The notes under the pieces were generated by a model. That model was not told where the DNA came from. It made no database searches and saw only the letters and a program-made list of their open reading frames with translations. Source: Acidovorax sp. RAC01 (lineage in GTDB: Bacteria > Pseudomonadota > Gammaproteobacteria > Burkholderiales > Burkholderiaceae_C). Taken from it: 64,000 bases of DNA. Positions 30,364-39,262 of the stretch are shown here, piece after piece. Location: assembly GCF_001714725.1 (NCBI RefSeq), contig NZ_CP016447.1:682001-746000 (forward strand). Direction: 5' to 3'. Every line of letters starts with the position of its first letter. Within the stretch, counting starts at the first letter, position 1. Position numbers and translations under genes: made by a program.

Positions 30364-30416
30364 GATAGCTGCAAGCGCATATTCTGAAAGCGGTAACAGC
30401 TATTTTTACTTGTAGA
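30364..30416. repeat. AT-rich mini-repeat (copy 3) ahead of the amidase
   Basis: GATAGCTGCAAGCG, then ATTCTGAAAGCGGTAAC, then AGCTATTTTTACTTGTAG. It shares the GCTATTNNTTTAC...TAG core with the other copies, though diverged. It ends 10 bases before the amidase ATG and so lies in its leader. Confidence 0.5.
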
Positions 30417-30425
30417 ACTCCCACC

Positions 30426-31829
30426 ATGACCGCCCTGCACGACCTGCCCGCCCACGAATTGCTGACCGCCTACCGCCAGCGCACGCTGTCCCCCGTGGAG
30501 GTCGCGCAGGCGGTACTGAGCCACATGGATCGGTGGGAGCCGCACATCCGCGCCACCTACCTGCTGCGCCCCGAAGCCGCACTGGCGCAGGCCCGTGCCT
30601 CCGAGGCGCGCTGGTTGCGTGGCGAACCGCAGGGCCTGCTCGACGGCGTGCCCGTCACCATCAAGGACAACATTGCCACCGCGGGCGACCCGACCCCGCT
30701 GGGCACGGCCGCTGTCGAGCTGGTGCCTGCTGCAGCCGATGCACCACCGGCAGCCCGCATGCGCGAAACTGGCGCCGTTATGGTGGCCAAGACCACCATG
30801 CCTGACTACGGCATGCTGTCGTCCGGGCTGTCCACCTTCCACCCACTGTCACGCAACCCGTGGGACGTGACCAAAGGCCCCGGCGGCTCCAGCGCAGGCG
30901 GTGGTGCAGCAGCAGCAGCAGGCTACGGCCCGCTGCACATCGGCACCGACATTGGCGGATCGCTGCGCCTGCCCGCCAGCTGGTGCGGCATCTTCAGCCT
31001 GAAGCCCAGCCTGGGCCGCATTCCCATCGACCCACCGTATACCGGCCGCGCCGCGGGCCCCATGACGCGCACCGTGGCCGACGCCGCGCTGATGATGCAG
31101 GTGCTGAGCCAGCCCGACGCGCGCGACAGCATGAGCCTGCCCGCGCAGAGCATTGCCTGGGGCGAATTCGACCAGGGCGCCGAGCGCCTGCGCGGCCTGC
31201 GCATCGGCCTGCTGATGGAAGCCGGCTGCGGCCTGCCGGTAGACCCCGAGGTGAAAGCCGCCATCGAGCAGGCCGCGCGGCTGATCGAACGCGCGGGCGC
31301 TACCGTCATTCCCATGCAGCCCTTCATGACCCAGGCCATGCTCGACGGCATGGACCATTTCTGGCGCATGCGCTCGCACATCGACCTGCAGGCCCTGCCC
31401 GCCGAGCGGCGCGACAAGGTGCTGCCCTACATCCGTACCTGGGCCGACAGCGCCGCCAGCATGAGCGGCACCGAGGTATTCCACGCCAGCCACCAGTTCC
31501 ACCTGACCCGCGTGGCCACGGTCAAGGCGTGCAGTGCGTTTGATTACGTCATCTCGCCCGTGGCGCCCAACGTGGCCTTCAAGGCCGAGCTGCCCTCGCC
31601 CACCAACGACCCGCTGCGCCCGCTGGAACACATCGGCTTCACCGTGCCGTTCAACATGTCCGAGCAGCCCGCTGCGTCGGTCAACTGCGGCTATACCGCC
31701 AGCGGCCTGCCGATCGGCCTTCAGATCGCCGGAGCGCGCTTTGACGACCTGGGCGTGCTGCAGGTCTCGCGCGCATTCGAGCTGATCCGCGGCGCGCAAC
31801 ACCCCTGGCCACAGCCCCCAGCAACATAG
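30426..31829 (+). CDS. Amidase signature-family hydrolase
   Basis: A 467-residue amidase of the Ser-Ser-Lys type. The catalytic Lys is in VTIKDNIATAGDPT (near residue 80), the cis-Ser is in KGPGGSSAGGGAAAAAGYGP, and the nucleophile Ser is in GTDIGGSLRLPASWCG. It probably hydrolyses an amide or peptide taken up by the preceding importer (inference). Other uses, such as GatA-like amidation, are unlikely because GatB and GatC are not here. Confidence 0.92.
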   Translation: MTALHDLPAHELLTAYRQRTLSPVEVAQAVLSHMDRWEPHIRATYLLRPEAALAQARASEARWLRGEPQGLLDGVPVTIKDNIATAGDPTPLGTAAVELVPAAADAPPAARMRETGAVMVAKTTMPDYGMLSSGLSTFHPLSRNPWDVTKGPGGSSAGGGAAAAAGYGPLHIGTDIGGSLRLPASWCGIFSLKPSLGRIPIDPPYTGRAAGPMTRTVADAALMMQVLSQPDARDSMSLPAQSIAWGEFDQGAERLRGLRIGLLMEAGCGLPVDPEVKAAIEQAARLIERAGATVIPMQPFMTQAMLDGMDHFWRMRSHIDLQALPAERRDKVLPYIRTWADSAASMSGTEVFHASHQFHLTRVATVKACSAFDYVISPVAPNVAFKAELPSPTNDPLRPLEHIGFTVPFNMSEQPAASVNCGYTASGLPIGLQIAGARFDDLGVLQVSRAFELIRGAQHPWPQPPAT

Positions 31830-31885
31830 GTCTGCCGCGCCATTTGCCACAATGGCGCTTTACCCACCACAACGCGGCGCAGCGC

Positions 31886-32494
31886 ATGGACATCCTCATC
31901 ATGGCGATCCTTATCGCCACCGGCACCTACATGCTCAATGCCAAAGAGCAGCGCAGGCGCATCGCATTGCTGGGCAGCCATCTGTCCAATTTCCAGATCG
32001 AAAAACTCATGGAAGCACTGACCGACGGCTACCTGCGCGCCCTGGGCGAACCCACGGACGAGCGCCGTACGCAGATCTGGAATTTGCTGAGCACCACCGA
32101 ATCGCAGCTGAGCGAGCAGCTCACCCGGCTGGCTGTGGATTTTTCAAAGGTGGACGAGGAGCGGGCACGCGTGAGCCGCCTGGGTATCGCACTGCCGTTT
32201 GCCGAAAAAGTGCTGCCCAGCTTCACCTTTGACATGCGCCGCGCGCTGGCCATCCATGCACAGGGCGTTGCCAACGTGGTGCAGAACACCGGTCACCTCT
32301 CCCCCAAGGACCGCGCCTACATGATGACGGCCGAGCTGTTCCTGATGCAGCACACCTGCCACTGGTACTGCAAGTCCAAAACCATCGCCACAGCCCGCAT
32401 GCTGGCCCGCCACAAGACACCGCACGAGCAACTGGTGGCATCGGTATCGCCCGCCACGCGCAAGGCGTACCTGGCACTCATTCAGGGCGGCTGA
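31886..32494 (+). CDS. Conserved hypothetical protein with an N-terminal membrane helix
   Basis: I do not recognise a named family. I choose ATG 31886 (MDILIMAILIATGTYML) rather than an earlier in-frame start, because the hydrophobic helix then begins at the N-terminus. The remaining about 180 residues look helical and cytosolic, with a charged region EQRRRIALLGSHLSNFQIEKLMEALTDGYLRAL. Two Cys lie in HTCHWYCKSK near residue 160. It is 56 bp after the amidase, same strand. Confidence 0.7.
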   Translation: MDILIMAILIATGTYMLNAKEQRRRIALLGSHLSNFQIEKLMEALTDGYLRALGEPTDERRTQIWNLLSTTESQLSEQLTRLAVDFSKVDEERARVSRLGIALPFAEKVLPSFTFDMRRALAIHAQGVANVVQNTGHLSPKDRAYMMTAELFLMQHTCHWYCKSKTIATARMLARHKTPHEQLVASVSPATRKAYLALIQGG

Positions 32495-32523
32495 TGCCGA
32501 CAACGGGCCTTCACACCCATACA

Positions 32524-32583
32524 CCGTTCACGCTGAGCTTGTCGAAGCGCTGCTTGGTGCTTGGACAAGCTCAGCCCGAACAG
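32524..32583. repeat. REP-like palindrome
   Basis: CTGAGCTTGTC (32533-32543) is perfectly matched by GACAAGCTCAG (32564-32574), flanked by GTTC/GAAC ends, with a 20-base loop region. This CTTCGACAAGCTCAG-type palindrome is common between genes in many Burkholderiales (from memory). It sits between the hypothetical gene and the TTC38-like gene. Confidence 0.8.
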
Positions 32584-32618
32584 TGCAAATCCCGGTGAGT
32601 GGCCGCCGCAACGCCCCC

Positions 32619-33956
32619 ATGCCACGCCCCGCACAAACCGACAGCCTCGGCAACCCCGTCACCCTGCACGACAGCGCCAGCCTGCCCGCGCTGAACGACT
32701 TCGTCGAGGGCTTCATCGCCTGCGAAGCTCGCGCCGTGAACGTGCTGCTGCACGCTGCCAACGACCCCAGCGCGCTGGTACAGGCGTACTGCGCGGCGCT
32801 GCACATGTTTGCCGAATCGGCCCACGGCCCTGCCAACGCGCGCCCGTTCATCGATCGCGCACTGGCGGATGCCCCGCACGCCACGGAGCGTGAGCAGCGC
32901 TTCGTGGCTGCCGTGGCGGCCTGGGTAAATGGTGACCTGCCCCACGCGATGGCCCTGCACGAAGAACAGGCCCGGCTGCACCCGCGTGACCTGGCTTCGC
33001 TCAAGCTCGGTCAGTACCACCTGTTCAACCGCGGCAACTCGCCCGGGATGCTGCGCATTGCCCTGCAGGCCGCACCCGCCGCTGCCGATGTGCCGTATCT
33101 GCACGGCATGCTCGCCTTTGGCTGGGAGCAATGCCACCGCCTGCCCGAGGCCGAGGCTGCTGCCCGCCACGCCATCGCCCTGTGCCGCAAGGAACCCTGG
33201 GCCCACCACGCGCTGGCGCATGTCATGCTGACGCAGGGCCGCATCCGCGAAGGAGGTGACTTCATGGCCAGCGTGAGCGACACCTGGACGGACCTGAACT
33301 CCTTCATGGTCACGCACAACTGGTGGCACCAGGCGCTGTTTTTGCTGGAGCAAGACCGGCATGCCGAGGTGCTGGCGCTGTATGACAGCCAGGTCTGGGG
33401 CGTGGTCAAGGAGTACACCCAGGACCAGATCAACGCCGTGTCACTGCTCGCCCGGCTGGAGCTGGCGGGCGTGGACGTGGGCAACCGATGGGCCGACGTG
33501 TCCGACCACCTGGCACTGCGCCTGGCCGACCACGTGTTGCCCTTCCTGGACCTGCAATACCTCTACGGCCTGGCCCGCGCCGGGCGCATGGAGGCCGCGC
33601 GCACGCTGCACAACAACATCGCAGCCTACGCCGCGAGCCGCACCGAGGCGCATGAACGCACCGTGTGGCAGCAAGTGTGTGTGCCTGCCGCCCGCGGCCT
33701 ACTGGCGCATGCGCAGGGCCACTGGGCGACGGCGGTGGAAAAACTGGGCGTGGCCCTGCCCCGGCTGGTGGAGATTGGCGGCAGCCATGCGCAGCGGGAT
33801 CTGTTTCACCAGATCTGGCTGGATGCACTGCAGCGCAATGGGCAGTGGGCGGCGGTGCAGAACGTGTTGCAGCCGTTGGTCAATGCGCAGCCGGAGTCCG
33901 TGAGGCTGGCGCGGCAGGTGCGGGCAGTCAACGCTGCGCTGGACTTGCCTGCTTAA
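32619..33956 (+). CDS. TTC38-like tetratricopeptide repeat protein
   Basis: A soluble 445-residue all-helical protein resembling the TTC38 family. The diagnostic part is EGGDFMASVSDTWTDLNSFMVTHNWWHQALFLLEQDRHAEVLALYDSQVWG, matching the HNyWH...Yd core. No signal peptide. An alternative start lies 12 codons upstream (32583). The function of this family is not known. It has no close functional neighbour here. Confidence 0.8.
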   Translation: MPRPAQTDSLGNPVTLHDSASLPALNDFVEGFIACEARAVNVLLHAANDPSALVQAYCAALHMFAESAHGPANARPFIDRALADAPHATEREQRFVAAVAAWVNGDLPHAMALHEEQARLHPRDLASLKLGQYHLFNRGNSPGMLRIALQAAPAAADVPYLHGMLAFGWEQCHRLPEAEAAARHAIALCRKEPWAHHALAHVMLTQGRIREGGDFMASVSDTWTDLNSFMVTHNWWHQALFLLEQDRHAEVLALYDSQVWGVVKEYTQDQINAVSLLARLELAGVDVGNRWADVSDHLALRLADHVLPFLDLQYLYGLARAGRMEAARTLHNNIAAYAASRTEAHERTVWQQVCVPAARGLLAHAQGHWATAVEKLGVALPRLVEIGGSHAQRDLFHQIWLDALQRNGQWAAVQNVLQPLVNAQPESVRLARQVRAVNAALDLPA

Positions 33957-34006
33957 AACGGCCTCACACGCGCATCGCAGGGGCGTGGCTGGAAACGCTG
34001 CGCGCC

Positions 34007-34678
34007 TCAGCGCACCAGCAGTTTCTTCTGGTCATACACCGGCTGCTCCGGCAAGTCCGCCAGGTGCCGCACATCGGCCCAGTCCAGCACCTCCACCGCC
34101 TCGCCACTCACCCGCACGCGGTTGAGCCCCGCGTTGGGGATGTCGCTCTGGCGCGGGCCGTCCAGACCCGTGCCGCGGGCGGTGCGCCAGATCATGTCGA
34201 GCACGCCGCCATGGGTGACCACCATCACCGTCTGGTCGGTGTGCTGCAGGGCGATGCGGCGCACGGCGTCCATCACGCGGGCGTGGAACTGGCGGGTGGT
34301 CTCGCCGCCGGGCATGCCGTAGTCGGCTTCAAAGCGCAGCCACTGGTTCCAGGCGTCGGCGTGCTCCAGCTTCACGTCGTCCACGCGCTTGCCGTCCACC
34401 ACCCCAAAGTTTTGCTCACGCAGGGCGCTGTCGGTGAGGGTGTCGATGCGGGCCTGCGGGAACAGCACCTGCAGGCTGGGCGTGGCGGTCTGCTGGGTGC
34501 GGATGAGGTCGCTGCAGATGAGGTGGTGCACCGCGGGGCGCTCTGCAGCCAAGCGCTCGGCCAGGCGGCGGGCCTGTTCGTGGCCGGTGGCGTTCAGGGG
34601 CACATCGACATGGCCCTGGAACCGCAGCTCGCGGTTCCAGTCGGTCTCGCCGTGGCGGATCAGGATGAGTTCGGTCAT
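34007..34678 (-). CDS. Histidine phosphatase family protein (phosphoglycerate-mutase-like)
   Basis: A 223-residue histidine phosphatase. The catalytic RHG is in LILIRHGETDWNRELRFQGH near residue 9, the second Arg is in ICSDLIRTQQTA, the Glu is in MPGGETTRQF and the final His is in VVTHGGVLDM. The start at 34678 (MTELILIRHGE) replaces an upstream in-frame start with no homology. Members act on phosphoglycerate, phospho-sugars or alpha-ribazole phosphate; which one cannot be read here. Confidence 0.93.
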   Translation of the reverse strand: MTELILIRHGETDWNRELRFQGHVDVPLNATGHEQARRLAERLAAERPAVHHLICSDLIRTQQTATPSLQVLFPQARIDTLTDSALREQNFGVVDGKRVDDVKLEHADAWNQWLRFEADYGMPGGETTRQFHARVMDAVRRIALQHTDQTVMVVTHGGVLDMIWRTARGTGLDGPRQSDIPNAGLNRVRVSGEAVEVLDWADVRHLADLPEQPVYDQKKLLVR

Positions 34679-34728
34679 TCCGCCATTATCGAATGCATAC
34701 ACATTATTGCAAGCAAAATATACCCCCA

Positions 34729-34770
34729 GGGCTTGTTCCGTATGCCTGTGCAGCTATCTTTTTGATATCA
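34729..34770. repeat. AT-rich mini-repeat (copy 4)
   Basis: GGGCTTGTTCC, then GTATGCCTG, then AGCTATCTTTTTGATA. The order GCTTGTTC - TGCCTG - AGCTAT...GATA matches the copies at 57.6 and 60.3 kb. It lies between the histidine phosphatase start and the small membrane-protein gene. Confidence 0.7.
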
Positions 34771-34807
34771 CCACACGGCTTTGGCGAAGCCCTGCCACGG
34801 CTGCAGA

Positions 34808-35101
34808 TCAGCGCATCGGCACGACGAGAACCTTGCGCCGGGGCTGGCAGCCCGGGCCCTCGAAGGCCGCGCTGTCGCGCTCCCACCCCGGGCCGGGGGA
34901 CACCTGCGCGCACACCCGGGCACCATCGACCGTGCTGCGCCAGTAGTACCAGGGGGCAGGCGCTGCAGACACCACAAGGGCCAGCCCCCAGCCCGCCAGG
35001 GCGATTGCGGTAGCGGCCACACGGCCCCGGGCCGCCCACGGACTGCCAGCGCGGCGTGGCACGGGCCTTGTCATGGCGGGCGGCAGGCGCATCTGTTCCA
35101 T
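34808..35101 (-). CDS. Small single-helix membrane protein, no named family
   Basis: A 97-residue ORF (start at ATG 35101, MEQMRLPPAMTRP) whose N-terminal basic stretch is followed by one membrane helix (AATAIALAGWGLALVVS) and an outside tail with two Cys (GARVCAQ, GPGCQP). Such a pattern is not expected from a chance frame. It starts 14 bp downstream of the DUF945 stop on the same strand and is probably co-transcribed. I do not recognise it. Confidence 0.6.
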   Translation of the reverse strand: MEQMRLPPAMTRPVPRRAGSPWAARGRVAATAIALAGWGLALVVSAAPAPWYYWRSTVDGARVCAQVSPGPGWERDSAAFEGPGCQPRRKVLVVPMR

Positions 35102-35114
35102 GACGCTTGTTCCA

Positions 35115-36587
35115 TCACTTGCGGCCAAACGGCAGGTCGGCAGCCTTGCCGTTGAGCACGACCCTGCCGTCTTCCATGCGCACCGCGCTGGTCAGGTGGG
35201 TGGCGTCCTGCTGGATGTAGCCCTGTGCTTCGGCCATGCCCACCATGGCGTTGATGTCTTCGGGCTTGGGGGCCTGCTGGCCTGCGGCCTGGGCCAGACG
35301 CGGCAGCCAGGCCTTGGGCAGGCGCATGCTGGCGTGCACCGCGCTGCTCTTGAGCAGCGCCGGGCCCCAGGCTCCTTCGGCAATCTGCACTGCATCGGGC
35401 ACGCGCTTGAGCTCGGCGCCGTATTCCAGCTCCCCCTGCTCGCCATCCACCTTGGCCGACAGCTTCATCGCATAGGCGGGCAGGGCCGCCACGAACTTGG
35501 GCACGGCGTCCATCAGCGAGGCGATCCAGGGAGCTTCCACCGCCGCCACCGCTGTGGACGGGTCGGTCTTGTAGGCGTCGAGCAGCGCCTTTTGCACCAG
35601 CTTCACGGCTTCGACGTCGATGCGGCTCACGGTCTCGTTCAGCTCCAGCGACTGAAGCGCCACAGGGCCGACGCTGCCTTTGCCCTGCATCGTGGTCACC
35701 CACCCCAGGTGGGCGCCGTTGCGTGCGATCGTGACGCTGTAGGACAGGTCCTGAAGAGCCACCATGGACTCGGGTGCGGCAGGTGCCACACCCGGTGCTG
35801 TACCGGCAGCCCGGGTAATCGCCAGCTTGCCGATGGTGCCCTTGCCACTGCCGGGCGCCAGCAGCCACAGTCCGTCTTCCAGCTGCACGTGGAACTCACC
35901 CTTCATGCCCTGCAGCGCAATCGCCAGGCGCTTTGGCGGCGCGGTGGCCGCCGAAGGCTCATCGTCATCTTCGCTGTGGTCTGCCACGTCCATCGTGAAC
36001 TCGGGCCAGTCAAAGTCACCACTTAAACGGCTGCCGCCAGCATTCACCGTCATCCGGTAGGCCAGTGATTGCCAGCGCACCAGTTCTTCGCCGTCGCCGA
36101 CCTCTCCGGCCGGCAATGCCAGCGTAAAGGCGTGGCTGCCGGTGAGGTGGCGCACCGTGGTCAGGGTGGGCGCGCTGACCTTGGCAAACGTCTTGCGCAC
36201 CTGGTGGTCGGCGCCCTCTGCCGCGATGAGGCGCGTTTCGACAACGGCAGCCGCAACGCGCCAGCCAGCCAGCGGGCCATGGCGCACGGTGTTCTCGACC
36301 GTGAACCGGATGGTCGGCGGCGCGGCCGCAGTAGCCGGGGCACCGCTCGTATCCTGCTCGTCTTCCGGGGCGGGCGGCGTCCACTGCAGCACCAGCCGGC
36401 CCTGTGATGACCAGAAGCCCTTGGTGTACTGCTGCGATACCAGCACCTCTGGGCCGAGCAGCCTGCCCATGTCGGTCATGGCCTCCTGGTAGCTGCTGTG
36501 CGCGCGCTCCCCCATGTACCAGGTCGCCGCGCCATAGCCGGCCACCAGCACCACCGCTGCGGTGCCCCAAACTGTCTTTTTATTCAT
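35115..36587 (-). CDS. DUF945 (YdgA-like) periplasmic protein
   Basis: A 490-residue protein with an N-terminal membrane anchor (TVWGTAAVVLVAGYGAATWYMGERA) and a DUF945 body. The segment SYQEAMTDMGRLLGPEVLVSQQYTKGFWSSQGRLVLQW and the later GKGTIGKLAITRAAG are typical. The bulk is predicted outside the cytosol. In E. coli the relative is YdgA, of unclear role. A compact run with the small membrane protein follows. Confidence 0.85.
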   Translation of the reverse strand: MNKKTVWGTAAVVLVAGYGAATWYMGERAHSSYQEAMTDMGRLLGPEVLVSQQYTKGFWSSQGRLVLQWTPPAPEDEQDTSGAPATAAAPPTIRFTVENTVRHGPLAGWRVAAAVVETRLIAAEGADHQVRKTFAKVSAPTLTTVRHLTGSHAFTLALPAGEVGDGEELVRWQSLAYRMTVNAGGSRLSGDFDWPEFTMDVADHSEDDDEPSAATAPPKRLAIALQGMKGEFHVQLEDGLWLLAPGSGKGTIGKLAITRAAGTAPGVAPAAPESMVALQDLSYSVTIARNGAHLGWVTTMQGKGSVGPVALQSLELNETVSRIDVEAVKLVQKALLDAYKTDPSTAVAAVEAPWIASLMDAVPKFVAALPAYAMKLSAKVDGEQGELEYGAELKRVPDAVQIAEGAWGPALLKSSAVHASMRLPKAWLPRLAQAAGQQAPKPEDINAMVGMAEAQGYIQQDATHLTSAVRMEDGRVVLNGKAADLPFGRK

Positions 36588-36826
36588 TGCTATTTGTCGT
36601 TAGTGCGCTTCACCCTCCCTCCCACGGAAGAGCGCTGGCGAGGATAGCTGCGGGGCACCTGTTTTGGCGTCCCAACGGGCACCCATGTTTCTCTCTGTTG
36701 CACTTTGATCGCCACAGCGCCTGCGATGCGCTCCCTGGCTTGATTCGCTGCGGCTGTCAGCCCAAGGCGTCCGCAGCCATGCGGGCGAAGCCACGGATTG
36801 CCTGGCAAGCCTCGCCGTCCATCGCT

Positions 36827-37678
36827 TCAAGCGCTGACGATCCAGCCTTCCAGCGGGTCCAGCGCCGCAGGCAGGCCGTAGAGGGCATCCGCGCCGTCCG
36901 CATGCCGCTGCTGGCCCCACGCGGCCTGCAGCAGGCACAACACGGCATCCAGCATGTCGCCGCTGGCGTCATCGACCATTGCATCCCGCTGCGCATGGCT
37001 GAGCTTGAGGCGCAGGCCGAGCCGCGTGCTGCCCAGCTCCAGCGCATTCACAAGGTCCTTGCGGGCGATGAGCCGGTCGGGCGTCTGCTTGGCGGCGTCG
37101 TCGCTTTTGTAGCTGCGCCGCGCCAGCACTTCGCGCGCCAGCAAGCCGGGGTAGGCCTCCAGCGCTACGCGGCGTACGTCGCCCGCGTGCAGGCCGGGGA
37201 TGTGCACCCCGGCATCCAGCAGCAGCGGCAGGCCGGCGTGCAGCATGTAGGCCACGGGCGGGTTCACCCATTTCATCGACGGGCTGGACCCGGCAGGGCC
37301 GTCGGTGGCACGGTGGGCAAACTTGCCGCCCACCGGGCGCGCATTGCAATAGGCGGCGAACTGGTCGCGGATCTGCGCGCGGCTCAGGCTGCGGTAGTGC
37401 TGCATGCAGGCCAGCCAGTCGGTGGGCCACCCCAGCGTCTGCACCAGCTCACGCGGCAGTCCAAAGGGCAGATCGAAACCGCCCACCCAGTCGCCCGGCT
37501 GCGCCAGCCACTGGGCAAAAGCTGCCAGCGTTTCCAGCCGCACCAGCGCTGTCAGCTGCACGCGTGCGCCCTGGCGCTGGCCCAGCGCCAGCACGATGGG
37601 CTTGCGACGCGTGGGGCTGCTGGAGAAATCGCAGCCAACCAGGGCTGCGGATGGTGATGAAGACGACGTGCTGACCAT
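36827..37678 (-). CDS. DUF429 domain protein
   Basis: A 283-residue DUF429 protein, a family with an RNase H-like fold and unknown function. The first beta strand with acidic residue is VGCDFSSSPTRRKPIVLAL, a second acidic region is in GGFDLPFGLPRELV, and a C-terminal Asp occurs in DDASGDMLDAVLCLLQ. Not preceded by any membrane segment. It is 25 bp upstream of the EamA gene's end, same strand order, so co-transcription after EamA is likely. Confidence 0.8.
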   Translation of the reverse strand: MVSTSSSSPSAALVGCDFSSSPTRRKPIVLALGQRQGARVQLTALVRLETLAAFAQWLAQPGDWVGGFDLPFGLPRELVQTLGWPTDWLACMQHYRSLSRAQIRDQFAAYCNARPVGGKFAHRATDGPAGSSPSMKWVNPPVAYMLHAGLPLLLDAGVHIPGLHAGDVRRVALEAYPGLLAREVLARRSYKSDDAAKQTPDRLIARKDLVNALELGSTRLGLRLKLSHAQRDAMVDDASGDMLDAVLCLLQAAWGQQRHADGADALYGLPAALDPLEGWIVSA

Positions 37679-37703
37679 GGCTGCAATGTTGCCCGTGATT
37701 GCT

Positions 37704-38585
37704 TCAGCCCAGTGCCAGCGCGGTCACCCCGGCGGCAATGCACACGGCACCCAGAATGCGGGCAAGCCGATCGCCCTCGCCCAGCAAATGCCCGCCAATC
37801 AATGCAGCAAACAGCATCGATACCTCGCGCGCCGGTGCCACATGCGACAGGGGCGCCTGCTGCATGGCATAGAGCACCAGCACGTAGGCCACAGGGCTGA
37901 CCACCGCCACCAGCAGCGCAAACCGCCACTGGGCCAGCCACAGCATGCCGGCGGTGGGCAGGTCGCGCAGCACCACAGGCGCCAGCAGCGCCACCCGCAC
38001 GAAGTTGCCCATGTAATCGACGAGGATCGGCGACATCAGCAGGAACTTGACCGCGTAGCCATCCACCACCGTGTAGCTGGCAATGAACGCACCGGTCAGC
38101 AGCCCGTAGGCAATACCCTTGTGCACCCGCTGGCGCGCGGCCGGATCGTGCGCCACCCGCAGCAGGCCGGGACCACCCGCGATGAGGAACACGCCGCCCA
38201 CCACGCCCACGATGCCCAGGGCCCCCAGTGCAGAGATCTGCTCGCCCAGCAGCGTGATGGCCACCAGCGACGACAGCAGCGGCCCGGAGCCCCGCGCCAG
38301 CGGGTACACCACCGTGAGGTCGGCCACGCGGTAGCCCCGCAGCAGGATGACGAAATACCCCACATGCAGCAGCCCGCTGGCCGCCACAAAGCCCCACTCC
38401 ACCGCACTCCACAACGGCACCGCGTCGCGCCCCAGATACCAGCCCAGCGGCGCCCAGAACAGCATCATCAGCACCGAGGTAAAGAACGCAAACCGCGCAT
38501 CGCCACCGGCCTTCTTGGCGGCGATGTTCCAGCCGGCATGGATGAGCCCGGCCAGGATGATGAGGGCGAAGGCGGTGGGGGTCAC
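37704..38585 (-). CDS. EamA/DMT superfamily exporter
   Basis: A 293-residue inner-membrane protein of the drug/metabolite exporter superfamily. It has about ten hydrophobic helices organised as two EamA repeats: MTPTAFALIILAGLIHAGWNIAAKKAG starts the first, and TVVDGYAVKFL and the following helices the second. The YPLARGSGPLLSSLVAITLLGEQISALGALGI segment is typical of the end of the first repeat. Substrate unknown. Confidence 0.87.
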   Translation of the reverse strand: MTPTAFALIILAGLIHAGWNIAAKKAGGDARFAFFTSVLMMLFWAPLGWYLGRDAVPLWSAVEWGFVAASGLLHVGYFVILLRGYRVADLTVVYPLARGSGPLLSSLVAITLLGEQISALGALGIVGVVGGVFLIAGGPGLLRVAHDPAARQRVHKGIAYGLLTGAFIASYTVVDGYAVKFLLMSPILVDYMGNFVRVALLAPVVLRDLPTAGMLWLAQWRFALLVAVVSPVAYVLVLYAMQQAPLSHVAPAREVSMLFAALIGGHLLGEGDRLARILGAVCIAAGVTALALG

Positions 38586-38613
38586 TGGCTAAGCAAGACG
38601 AGCGGCGCAAATG

Positions 38614-38647
38614 CAAAAAAGCCGCAGCACCGTCGGGGCTGCGGCTT
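38614..38647 (-). terminator. Terminator downstream of the BLUF gene
   Basis: On the minus strand the 10-bp perfect stem AAGCCGCAGC/GCTGCGGCTT is followed by TTTTTGCAT. The folE-BLUF transcript would run through repeat B first, then end here, before the EamA gene begins at 38585. Confidence 0.9.
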
Positions 38648-38697
38648 GGTGTGGCGCTGGAGAGTTTATCGATTCAATGGCTTCGTATCGCCCACGA

Positions 38698-38833
38698 CCT
38701 CAGCAACTGGCGCGTCCCAGAGGAGCGGCCACCGTGCAAAGGCCGCCCCGCCGCACCGGTGGCGTCCCCCTGCCCGCTTCGCGCAGCGATGCGAGAGCGG
38801 GGGGAAGGCGCGCAGCGACTCAGGGGGGTGTCC
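38698..38833 (-). repeat. GC-rich dispersed repeat, copy B
   Basis: On the minus strand it reads GGGACACCCCCCTGAGTCGC, CCTTCCCCCCGCTCTCGCAT, GGGCAGGGGGACGCC, GCGGGGCGGCC and GACGCGCCAGTT, matching copy A (30170-30303) block for block. It starts 4 bases after the stop of the BLUF gene, again in the same orientation as the gene before it. Confidence 0.82.
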
Positions 38834-38837
38834 CTGC

Positions 38838-39260
38838 TTATGCGCGACCAATGATGGACGCAGTGGCCATCAGCTCTTCGAGCAGCGCGAACGAGACCTT
38901 TCCCGACACCGAGTACGGGTCCAGCTCGGGGCGCTCGGAGTACTTGAGCAGGATCGAATGGTTGATCTTGGACAGGTTGACCTGGCCCATCGTCCAGCCC
39001 GCAAAGCGGCGCTCGGAAATTTCCTCGTAGTGCAGCAGTTCCACGTCCTTGTGGCGCTTGTCCTGCTGGATGTGGCCGTAGAGCTCGCTCACGGCCGAGC
39101 GGCCGCCTTCGATGGCTTGCAGGAACACGCCGCCGCCGTAGCACAGCACGCCGGTGATGCCGCTGCTGGGGTTGTGCTGGCGCGACTGGGACAGGATGGC
39201 TTCGATCGCGGCTGGCGATGTGTCCACAGCGCGGCTGGCATAAAGCAGGCGTACGAGCAT
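38838..39260 (-). CDS. BLUF-domain blue-light sensor
   Basis: A 140-residue single-domain BLUF protein that binds FAD and signals blue light. The residues that make up the photocycle are all present: Tyr7 (LLYASRA), Asn30 (HNPSSGITG), Gln48 (FLQAIEG), Trp89 and Met91 (GWTMG). After the domain the C-terminus is a short helix (VSGKVSFALLEELMATASI). With no output domain of its own it should signal by binding a partner. It starts 2 bp after folE stops, so it is co-translated with GTP cyclohydrolase I. Confidence 0.93.
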   Translation of the reverse strand: MLVRLLYASRAVDTSPAAIEAILSQSRQHNPSSGITGVLCYGGGVFLQAIEGGRSAVSELYGHIQQDKRHKDVELLHYEEISERRFAGWTMGQVNLSKINHSILLKYSERPELDPYSVSGKVSFALLEELMATASIIGRA

Positions 39261-39262
39261 GG

